Origin: CAG-103 sp048217285
Lineage (GTDB): Bacteria > Bacillota > Clostridia > Oscillospirales > Oscillospiraceae
NCBI GenBank assembly: GCA_048217285.1
Contig: DBFWVW010000028.1
Coordinates: 1-45,827 of the forward strand
DNA length: 45,827 nt
Direction: 5' to 3'
Shown here: positions 39,236 through 45,827 of the stretch, piece by piece
Numbering within the stretch: the stretch's first letter is position 1
Layout: each line of letters starts with the position of its first letter
Made by a program: the position numbers and the translations under genes
Notes under the pieces: generated by a model
Told to the model about the DNA's origin: nothing
The model's database searches: none
What the model saw: only the letters and a program-made list of their open reading frames with translations

Positions 39236-41200
39236 ATGATCCTCGCCCTCGCCGGCAACCCCAACTGCGGCAAAACGACGCTTTTCAACGCCCTGACAGG
39301 GGCGAACGCGCGCACGGGCAACTTCCCGGGCGTGACCGTCACGCGCAGCGAGGGCGTGTGCCGCACGCGGCCGGAGATCACGCTCGTCGATCTGCCGGGC
39401 GTATATGCGCTGCGGCCGTACTCGGACGAGGAGCGCGTCACGCGCAGCTATCTGCTCAGCGGGGCGGCGGACGCGGTCATCAGCATCGCGGACGCGACGT
39501 GTCCGGCACGCAGCCTGTACCTGACGCTGCAGCTGCTGGAGCTGGGGATGCCGGTCGTGCTGGCACTGAACGTAATGGACGCGCTGCGCGCCGGCGGCGG
39601 AGCGGTGGACACGGCAGGGTTGGCGCGGGCGCTGGGCATTCCGGTCATACCGGTGAGCGCGGCGCTGGGCGAGGGACTCGATGCCCTGCTGGACGCAGCC
39701 GCGCAGGCGGCGCACAGCCCGCCGCCCGACCCATGGCGCGCACTGCCGCCGGGCCCGGTGCGGGCCTGTGTGCGGACGCTGGCCCGGCTGCTCTCCCCGG
39801 CTGCGCATGCGGCGAGGCTGCCGCCGGTGTTCGCGGCGACGCAGTGGCTCGATGACGGCGGCACGCTGCACGCACCGGCCGCAGCCGAACAGGCGGCGGC
39901 GCGCATGGTGCGCGAGAGTGGCATTGCCCGCGACGAGGCGCTGCCCACGGCGCGCTTTGCACAGGTGGACAGGCTGGGGCGGTTTTTCACCCTACCGACG
40001 GCGCTGCCGGGGAGCCGGCGCAGCGCGCGCATCGACCGGGTGCTCACAGGGCGGTACACGGCATACCCGGCGATGGTGGGGCTGCTCGGCGGCGTGTTTT
40101 TCCTCACGTTTCACGTCATCGGCCCGTGCCTGAGCCGCCTGCTCGCGCGCGGCATCGCCTGGCTGGCGGACACGGCTGACGGCGCGCTCACGGCGCTGGA
40201 CGCGGGGCCGCTGCTGCACGGTCTGGTGCGCGAGGGCGTGTTTGCGGGCGTGGGGAGTGTAGCGGCGTTTCTGCCGGTGATCCTGGCGCTGTTTTTCTTC
40301 CTCTCACTGCTCGAGGACACGGGCTACCTCGCGCGCGTGGCCTTCGTGATGGACCGGCCGCTGCGGCGGCTGGGGCTGAGCGGGCAGAGTGCCGTGCCGC
40401 TGCTGCTGGGCTTCGGGTGCAGCGTACCGGGGGTGTTGGCCGCGCGCACGCTGCCCACGCGGCGCGACCGCGCGCTGACCATTGTGCTCACGCCGTGCAT
40501 GAGCTGCAGTGCCAAGGCGCCGGTGTACGCCGCCTTTGCCGCCGCGTTCTTTCCGGGGCAGGGAGCGGCGGTGTTTCTGGCGCTGTACGTGCTCGGTATC
40601 GTGACGGCCGCCGGCGCGGCGAAGCTGCTCGGCCGGACGGTCTGGCGCGGGGAGGCGGCGTCCTTTGTCATGGAGCTGCCGGACTACCGCTGGCCGGACG
40701 CACGCAGCGTGCTGCGGCGGATGTGGGTGCGGACGAAGGAATTTCTCATGCGGGCGTTCACGGTCATTCTGGCGGCAAGCGTGGGCGTGTGGGGGCTGCA
40801 GACATTCACGCCGGTGTGGCACGTTGCGGCAAATGCCGGCGAGAGCCTGCTGGCCGTGGTGGGACAGGCGCTCGCGCCGGTGTTCGCGCCGCTGGGCTTC
40901 GGCGACTGGCGCGCCGCGACCGCACTCGTGACCGGGCTGCTGGCCAAGGAGACCGTGCTGTCCACGCTCGGCGTGTTGCTCGGCGGTGACCTGACAGCAG
41001 CGCTGCCGGACGTATTCTCCCCGGCAGCGGCGGCGAGCTTTCTGGTGTTCACGGCGCTGTACGCGCCGTGCGTGGCGACGCAGGCGGCCATGCGGCAGGA
41101 GCTTGGCAGCCGGCTGGGCACGCTGGCCGCGGCGGTCGGATCCTGCGCCGTGGCGTGGTGTGCGGCGGCAGTTGTCTACCGGATTGCTATCCTGCTATGA
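39236..41200 (+). CDS. feoB: Ferrous iron transporter FeoB
   Basis: This 654-residue protein has an N-terminal GTPase domain with G1 GNPNCGKT at residues 7-14, G3 DLPG and G4 NVMD. A helical domain and about eight membrane helices with FeoB Gate motifs follow (GFGCSVPGVLAARTL near 395, then TPCMSCSAKAPVYAAF near 425, and LLAKETVLSTLGVL near 570). It drives Fe2+ uptake. No feoA or feoC is adjacent. G4 is NVMD rather than the usual NMxD order, but Asn and Asp are kept. The ATG at 39236 follows AAAGGAGG. Confidence 0.93.
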   Translation: MILALAGNPNCGKTTLFNALTGANARTGNFPGVTVTRSEGVCRTRPEITLVDLPGVYALRPYSDEERVTRSYLLSGAADAVISIADATCPARSLYLTLQLLELGMPVVLALNVMDALRAGGGAVDTAGLARALGIPVIPVSAALGEGLDALLDAAAQAAHSPPPDPWRALPPGPVRACVRTLARLLSPAAHAARLPPVFAATQWLDDGGTLHAPAAAEQAAARMVRESGIARDEALPTARFAQVDRLGRFFTLPTALPGSRRSARIDRVLTGRYTAYPAMVGLLGGVFFLTFHVIGPCLSRLLARGIAWLADTADGALTALDAGPLLHGLVREGVFAGVGSVAAFLPVILALFFFLSLLEDTGYLARVAFVMDRPLRRLGLSGQSAVPLLLGFGCSVPGVLAARTLPTRRDRALTIVLTPCMSCSAKAPVYAAFAAAFFPGQGAAVFLALYVLGIVTAAGAAKLLGRTVWRGEAASFVMELPDYRWPDARSVLRRMWVRTKEFLMRAFTVILAASVGVWGLQTFTPVWHVAANAGESLLAVVGQALAPVFAPLGFGDWRAATALVTGLLAKETVLSTLGVLLGGDLTAALPDVFSPAAAASFLVFTALYAPCVATQAAMRQELGSRLGTLAAAVGSCAVAWCAAAVVYRIAILL

Positions 41201-41204
41201 AAAA

Positions 41205-41235
41205 GCAGCAGACTTCCAGTTTGGGAAGTCTGCTG
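41205..41235. terminator. Terminator between feoB and the psuK-like gene
   Basis: GCAGCAGACTTCC (41205-41217) pairs with GGAAGTCTGCTG (41224-41235). The minus-strand side has a T5 tract, so it is a good terminator for the glycogen operon. On the plus side the tract is poorer. Confidence 0.82.
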
Positions 41236-41255
41236 TCTCGTTGTTTTGGTGTGTC

Positions 41256-42140
41256 TCAGCCGTGGACGAGCACGCCGAGGTCGGGATTGTTCGTGCCGGG
41301 GTATTCGACCGTGGCCTTGCCGGCGCGCAGGGCGGCCGCCGCGCTCTCGCGCAGGTCAAGCCCCGCAAGGTACGCCCAGACGAGCGCGGCCATGACCGCG
41401 TCGCCCCCGCCGGTCGTGTTGACCATGCGGGTGGGCAGGCACGGCAGGTGCACCATCTCATCGCGCGTACCGGCGAGAATACCGTCGCCCCCCATGCTGA
41501 GAAACACCCGCTGCACGCCCTGCGCCAGCAGCGCCGCGACGATGCCCTCGGGCGTAGACTCGCCCGTGAGGTTCTGCCCCTCGGTGAGGTTGGGCTTAAA
41601 CGTGTGCAGCGCGCCGAGCGATGTGCGCATCCGCTCCGCTTTCGTGACAGAGACGGGATCGGCAAAGAGCGGGGCGCTGCAGTGCGTGCCGAGCCAGGTG
41701 ATGGTCTCGGCCGTCAAATTGCCGTCGAGCACGACGGCGGCCGCACCATTGAGCACGTCGAGGTGACGCTGCAGATAATCCGGCGTGATGGCGGCCGAGA
41801 TGTCCGTGTCACACAGGCCGAGCTGCATCTCACCGCGTTCGTCCGTGATGTACAGATACGTGGACGTGCGGCCATTGGGCACGTCAAGTGCGCAGCTAAG
41901 ATCCATGCCGAGCTCCACGCAGTCGTTGCGCAGGAGCTGGGCGTGCGAATCGCCGCCGAAGGCGGTGAGAAACTTCACATCCACGCCGAGCAGGCGCAGA
42001 TCGTGCGCGATGTTGCGCCCGACACCGCCGGGCGTGAGCGTGACGGCGCCGGGGTTGGAGTCGCGGAAGATGAGCTTCTTTTCCGGGCGGCCGCAAATGT
42101 CGAGATTCACGGCGCCGACCACACAGACATAAGGGTTCAT
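41256..42140 (-). CDS. psuK: PfkB-family kinase, pseudouridine kinase-like
   Basis: This 294-residue PfkB kinase resembles E. coli PsuK along its length. It has GAVNLDICG (9-17), DSNPGAVTLTPGGVGRNIA near 27-45, DPVSVTKAERMR near 182, HTFKPNLTEGQNLTG and the C-terminal TNNPDLGVL. PsuK phosphorylates pseudouridine for breakdown by PsuG. The anion-hole motif is GGGD instead of the usual GAGD; the catalytic Asp is kept. No psuG is in the window. It overlaps the glgP stop (ATGA) and ends the glycogen operon, an unexpected place. Another nucleoside or sugar substrate is possible. Confidence 0.8.
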   Translation of the reverse strand: MNPYVCVVGAVNLDICGRPEKKLIFRDSNPGAVTLTPGGVGRNIAHDLRLLGVDVKFLTAFGGDSHAQLLRNDCVELGMDLSCALDVPNGRTSTYLYITDERGEMQLGLCDTDISAAITPDYLQRHLDVLNGAAAVVLDGNLTAETITWLGTHCSAPLFADPVSVTKAERMRTSLGALHTFKPNLTEGQNLTGESTPEGIVAALLAQGVQRVFLSMGGDGILAGTRDEMVHLPCLPTRMVNTTGGGDAVMAALVWAYLAGLDLRESAAAALRAGKATVEYPGTNNPDLGVLVHG

Positions 42141-44548
42141 GCGTGCACCTCCCAAATGCGCTCGGCGTATTCGCGCACGGCGCGGTCGGCAGCGAAAATG
42201 CCGCTGCGGGCAATGTTGACGAGTGACAGGCGCGCGCGCACGGCGGGGTCTGCGATCGTGGCGTACAGGCTTTCATGCGTGGCAGCATAGTCGTCAAAGT
42301 CGGCGAGGAGCAGGTACGGGTCACCGCCGTAGAGCAGGCTGCCGACAAGGTCGGCATAGCTCTCGCCGTCGGCATAGCCGCGGCTCATGCGCTCGAGCAC
42401 ACGGCCCAGCCACGGGCTGCGGCGGACGTACGCCTGCGGGTCGTAGCCCGCGGCGCGCAGCGCCTCCGCCTCGTCGGCGTGCAGGCCGAAGAGGAACATA
42501 TTGTCCGCGCCGAGCTGCTCGAACATCTCGACGTTCGCGCCGTCGAGCGTGCCGATCGTAACGGCGCCGTTCATCATGAGCTTCATGTTGCCGGTGCCGC
42601 TGGCCTCCTTGCCGGCGGTCGAGATCTGCTCGGACACCTGCGCGGCGGGCATGAGCATCTCGGCGGCCGAGACGCGGTAGTTCGGCAGGAAGTACACCTG
42701 CAGCCGGCCACGGCAGACGGGGTCGCTGTTGACATCGGCCGCGAGCGAGCACAGCAGCTGGATGATGCGCTTGGCCGTGGCATAACCCTGCGCGGCCTTG
42801 GCCGCAAACAGGAACGTGCGCGGCTGGAAGGACTGATCCGGGTCGTCGTGCAGCAGGAGCTGCAGCTGCGTGATGCGCATGGCGCACAAAAGCTGGCGCT
42901 TATACTCGTGCAGGCGCTTGACCTGCACGTCGAGGATCGCGTCGCTGTTGAGGGAGAAGCCGTCCGTGCGGAACACCCACGCGGCCAGCCGCTGCTTGTT
43001 GAGCGCCTTGATCTCCTCGAGCCGCGCGAGCACGGCGGGATCGCCCGCCGCGCGCTCCAGACCCGAGAGCTGCTCGGGGTGCAGGAGATAATCCTCGCTG
43101 CCAAGCACGTCGCACACCAGCCGGTGCAGGCCGGGGTTGCACTGGGCAAGCCAGCGGCGGTGGTCAATGCCGTTGGTGACATAGGTGAAGCGGCTCGGAT
43201 TGAGCGCGCAGACATCGCGGAAGAGGTCACAGCGCAGGATCTCCCCATGCAGGGCGGAGACGCCGTTGATGGTCCGGCACGCGGCGAGGCAGAGATTCGC
43301 CATATGCACGCAGCCGTCGGCAATGATGAGGCTGCGGCCGACGCGCGCATCGTCGCCGAAGCGGGCGCGCAGCTCGTCGCACCAGCGGCGGTTGATCTCG
43401 CAGATGATCTCCCACACACGCGGGAGCTGGCTCTGAATGAGGCCCTGCGGCCACGTCTCGAGCGCCTCGGACATGACGGTGTGGTTCGTATAGTTGACGC
43501 AGGCGGTGACAATGGCCCACGCCTCGTCCCAGCCGAGGCCGTCGTCATCGAGCAGCAGGCGCATGAGCTCGGGGATGATGAGCGTGGGGTGCGTGTCGTT
43601 GATCTGGATGACGTGGTGCTCGGCAAAGCTGCGCACCGTGCCGTAGCGCGCACGATGGGCGCGCAGAATGCTCTGCGCCGTCGCGGAGACGAAGAAATAC
43701 TGCTGGCGGATGCGCAGGGTCTTGCCCTCCATGTGGTCGTCCGCCGGGTAGAGCACCTTGGTAATGACCTCGGCCATCGTGCGCTGCTCGAGGCTCTGCA
43801 CGTAGCTGCCGGCGGCAAAGAGATACATATCCAGGTCGTTCGGGCTGTGCGCCTCCCAGAGACGGAGGGTGTTGACGCGCCCGTCGCCATACGGCGCGAT
43901 GAGCATATCGCGCGGCACGGCCAGCACGCTCTCATAGCCGCGCAGCTCGCCGTGGTAGTGGCCGTAGGCATCCCAATGCTGCTCCACGCGGCCGCCGAAG
44001 CGCACCTCGACCGTGTCCTCATGGCACGGCACAAGCCAGCTCGACGCGGCGGTGCGCCAGTTGTCCGCAACCTCGGTCTGGCGGCCGTCGACGATCCGCT
44101 GCCGGAAGATGCCCAGCTCGTAGCACAGCGAATAGCCCGTGGCGGGGATGCCCTCGGTGGCGAGGCTGTCCATATAGCACGCGGCGAGGCGGCCGAGGCC
44201 GCCGTTGCCGAGGCCGGCGTCCGGCTCTGTCTCAAAGATATCGGCAGCGCTGCGGCCGAGGTCCTCGAGCGCGCCGGTGAGCGCGTCGCCGATGCCGAGA
44301 TTGAAGGCGTCCTTCATCAGCGAGCGGCCCATGAGAAACTCCATCGACAGGTAGTGCACCTCACGCTCGGGCGCAGTGCGGCTGTCAAACGTGTGCAGGC
44401 GCGAGAGGATCTCGCGGATAACGATGGCTGCGGCCTGAAAGACCTGCTCGTCGGTCGCGGCCTCGGCCGTGACGCCGAAGTGCGCGCAGAGCTTGTCGGC
44501 AATGGCGCTGCGCAGCTCATCGCGGGAAATCTGATTGGTCATTGGCAT
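42137..44548 (-). CDS. glgP: Glycogen/maltodextrin phosphorylase
   Basis: This 803-residue GT35 enzyme releases glucose 1-phosphate from alpha-1,4-glucans. The PLP-binding Lys is in SGTGNMKLMMNGAVTIGTLDG, split here as SGTGNMKLMMNG and AVTIGTLDG, near residue 640. Other conserved parts are EPDAGLGNGGLGRLAACYMDSL near 105 (EPDAGLGNGGLG), NDTHPTLIIPELMR near 319 and NYRVSAAEMLMPA near 615. The length is normal for bacterial phosphorylases. It starts 34 bases after glgD behind AAGGAAG and overlaps the psuK-like gene at its end. Confidence 0.96.
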   Translation of the reverse strand: MPMTNQISRDELRSAIADKLCAHFGVTAEAATDEQVFQAAAIVIREILSRLHTFDSRTAPEREVHYLSMEFLMGRSLMKDAFNLGIGDALTGALEDLGRSAADIFETEPDAGLGNGGLGRLAACYMDSLATEGIPATGYSLCYELGIFRQRIVDGRQTEVADNWRTAASSWLVPCHEDTVEVRFGGRVEQHWDAYGHYHGELRGYESVLAVPRDMLIAPYGDGRVNTLRLWEAHSPNDLDMYLFAAGSYVQSLEQRTMAEVITKVLYPADDHMEGKTLRIRQQYFFVSATAQSILRAHRARYGTVRSFAEHHVIQINDTHPTLIIPELMRLLLDDDGLGWDEAWAIVTACVNYTNHTVMSEALETWPQGLIQSQLPRVWEIICEINRRWCDELRARFGDDARVGRSLIIADGCVHMANLCLAACRTINGVSALHGEILRCDLFRDVCALNPSRFTYVTNGIDHRRWLAQCNPGLHRLVCDVLGSEDYLLHPEQLSGLERAAGDPAVLARLEEIKALNKQRLAAWVFRTDGFSLNSDAILDVQVKRLHEYKRQLLCAMRITQLQLLLHDDPDQSFQPRTFLFAAKAAQGYATAKRIIQLLCSLAADVNSDPVCRGRLQVYFLPNYRVSAAEMLMPAAQVSEQISTAGKEASGTGNMKLMMNGAVTIGTLDGANVEMFEQLGADNMFLFGLHADEAEALRAAGYDPQAYVRRSPWLGRVLERMSRGYADGESYADLVGSLLYGGDPYLLLADFDDYAATHESLYATIADPAVRARLSLVNIARSGIFAADRAVREYAERIWEVHA

Positions 44549-44582
44549 AAATACATTTCTTCCTTTACTGGGTTCGTCCGGG

Positions 44583-45686
44583 TCAGAGCTCGCTGCCCTT
44601 GGGGATCACGATCGGCAGGGCCTCACAGCCGGTGAGCGTGACGGCCGGGCCGATGCAGACATTTTTGTCCGCGATGACGTACTGCAAGATCGCATCCGCT
44701 GCGACGCAGGTATCCTGCATGACGATGCAGCGGCTCAAGTGCGCCCCGCGCGCGACGCGCACACCGCGAAACAGGATGCAATCCGTGACCGTGCCCTCGA
44801 TGAAGCAGCCGTCGGCCACGAGGCAGTTTTCCACGTGCGCGTGCTCACCGTAATAGGTACTCACGTCCGCGCGCTCTTTCGTGCGCACCGGGCGCTCGGC
44901 CGGGAACAGCGATGCGCGCGCCGCCGGCGAGAGCATATCCATGCTGGCGGCAAAATAGTCCGCGACCGTGTCCACGTGCACGGCGTAGCCCCGGTGCAGG
45001 AACACGTCCATCGTGCCGCCGCGCCGGAGATATTCGAACAGCCCGTCGCGGTGGAAGTGGAAGCGGTTTTCCTGCGCGCAGAAATCGAGCATACCGAGCA
45101 GGACGTCCTTATTGACGATGTAGATCTCCATGGCGGCGACGCCCGCACCGGCCGCCGCGCTCGTGATGAGCTTCGTGACGCGGCCGCGCGCATCCGTGAG
45201 GTAGCGATGGTGCTCCCCGGTGACGACGCCGTCGCGGCAGATGGCCGTGATGCCGCAGCCGGAGGCATTGTGCTGCGCGATGGCGGCGGCAAGGTCGAGA
45301 TTGCAGACGATATCCGCCGGCATGAGCACGACCTCCGGCTCCGGGATATTCCGCACATAGGAAATGACCGCGTTGAGCGCTTCGGCCGTGCCGGTATAGT
45401 CGCCGCGCGTGTTGACGCCGAACGGCGGCAGCAGGTGCAGCCCGCCGCTGCGGCGCGACAGATCCCACGCCTTGCCGCTGCCGAGATGGTCGAGCAGGGA
45501 CTGATAATCCCGCTGCATGATCACGCCGACACTGTGCACGCCCGCGTTCGACAGCGACGAGAGCGCAAAGTCGATCAGCCGGTAGCGCCCGCAAAACGGC
45601 AGCGATGCGTTCGTGCGGTAGCGCGTCAGGTCCCCGAGCCGCGGGGAGCTGTGATATGCGTAAACGATGCCATGTACTTCACTCAT
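44583..45686 (-). CDS. glgD: ADP-glucose pyrophosphorylase subunit GlgD
   Basis: This 367-residue protein has a degenerate nucleotidyltransferase domain (about 1-235) and a left-handed beta-helix region (about 260-367) with hexapeptide repeats such as VADGCFIEGTVTDCILFRG, given here as VADGCFIEGTV and TDCILFRG. It lacks the GlgC-type GGxGxRL loop: the N-terminus reads GIVYAYHSSPRLGDLT. This is the mark of the regulatory GlgD partner found in Firmicutes. With GlgC it forms the enzyme that makes ADP-glucose for glycogen. Its ATG overlaps the glgC stop (ATGA), behind GGAGG. Confidence 0.94.
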   Translation of the reverse strand: MSEVHGIVYAYHSSPRLGDLTRYRTNASLPFCGRYRLIDFALSSLSNAGVHSVGVIMQRDYQSLLDHLGSGKAWDLSRRSGGLHLLPPFGVNTRGDYTGTAEALNAVISYVRNIPEPEVVLMPADIVCNLDLAAAIAQHNASGCGITAICRDGVVTGEHHRYLTDARGRVTKLITSAAAGAGVAAMEIYIVNKDVLLGMLDFCAQENRFHFHRDGLFEYLRRGGTMDVFLHRGYAVHVDTVADYFAASMDMLSPAARASLFPAERPVRTKERADVSTYYGEHAHVENCLVADGCFIEGTVTDCILFRGVRVARGAHLSRCIVMQDTCVAADAILQYVIADKNVCIGPAVTLTGCEALPIVIPKGSEL

Positions 45687-45827
45687 GCGTGTACCTCCGA
45701 ACCGTCATAGATCATGGCCCCGGCCGGGACCGTACTCCCGGCGGGCACCGCCACATCCGGGCCGACCGTGGCAACGCCCCAGCCATCCGTCCCGTCAGGC
45801 TGCGCGCCGATATGTGCACCCGCGCCG
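45683..45827 (-). CDS. glgC: ADP-glucose pyrophosphorylase GlgC (C-terminal end only)
   Basis: The minus strand from the window edge reads ...GAGAHIGAQPDGTDGWG, then VATVGPDVAVPAG, then STVPAGAMIYDGSEVHA and a stop. The hexapeptide-like repeats and the position directly before glgD identify the C-terminal beta-helix of GlgC. Only about 48 codons are inside the window. The TGA overlaps the glgD ATG. Confidence 0.85.
   Translation of the reverse strand, partial: GAGAHIGAQPDGTDGWGVATVGPDVAVPAGSTVPAGAMIYDGSEVHA

Noticed and set aside
42275..44635. A 786-codon plus-strand open frame opposite glgP
   Set aside because: Shadow of a clearly identified glycogen phosphorylase gene.
1..45827. CRISPR arrays, tRNA or rRNA genes, insertion sequences, toxin-antitoxin or phage-defence loci
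   Set aside because: I looked for direct-repeat arrays, cloverleaf-like segments, transposase or integrase motifs and defence domains on both strands and saw none; the repeated GC-rich hairpins are terminators.

Overview
This is a GC-rich (roughly 60-65% G+C by eye), gene-dense chromosomal window from a low-G+C-lineage Gram-positive relative, most likely a Clostridia member of the Oscillospiraceae/Ruminococcaceae type. The support is indirect: a GlgC/GlgD pair of ADP-glucose pyrophosphorylase subunits, DnaD plus DnaI/DnaC-like primosome proteins, an mreC-mreD-PBP2-MgsA-family order, QueT/QueH queuosine genes, an SLH-domain amidase, strong GGAGG ribosome sites and many ATGA start/stop overlaps. 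I see no rRNA, tRNA, CRISPR array, insertion sequence or prophage. Coding density is high and almost every transcription unit ends in a clear hairpin.

Layout. 1-358 is an AT-rich leader. 359-1821 (+) holds a phosphoribosyltransferase and a GT8 glycosyltransferase. 1861-3384 (-) holds tadA and pta. 3572-5948 (+) is a small XRE regulator overlapping lepA, then an 83-residue orphan of the FakA/DAK family. 6076-7850 (+) holds an SGNH hydrolase and a GNAT acetyltransferase. 7921-11050 (-) is a sugar-nucleotide cluster (ugd, rfbA, rfbB). 11137-25393 (-) looks like one very long co-directional block: U32 protein, maf, mreC, mreD, PBP2, an MGS-like protein, hisS, aspS, comM/yifB, a DUF4190-like membrane protein, thiI and cinA. 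25519-28550 (+) is DnaD, DnaI-like ATPase and DUF2804. 28604-30869 (-) is an Mrp-type Fe-S carrier ATPase and an SLH amidase. 31080-32804 (+) is a nucleotidyltransferase and a second SGNH hydrolase. 32867-35600 (-) is queH, queT and malQ. 35723-37416 (+) is a dCMP deaminase and prfB. 37475-38653 (-) is a membrane-anchored transglutaminase-like protein. 38783-41200 (+) is a small unknown protein and feoB. 41256-45827 (-) is a glycogen operon: glgC (3' end only), glgD, glgP and a psuK-like kinase.

How the genes fit together. Cell envelope and shape (MreC, MreD, PBP2, amidase, dTDP- and UDP-sugar enzymes) and translation/tRNA functions (HisS, AspS, LepA, RF2, TadA, ThiI, QueH/QueT) dominate. Glycogen synthesis and breakdown (GlgC, GlgD, GlgP) and maltodextrin rearrangement (MalQ) form the carbon-storage theme.

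The most interesting items are: a pseudoknot-capable leader before queT that resembles a preQ1 sensor but carries an extra hairpin; an MGS-family protein lacking the residues needed for methylglyoxal synthase chemistry; a free-standing copy of the FakA middle domain; a prfB gene with no programmed frameshift; an orphan pseudouridine-kinase-like gene coupled to glycogen phosphorylase; and a palindrome at the pta promoter. I do not see a clear defence or other wholly new multi-gene system.
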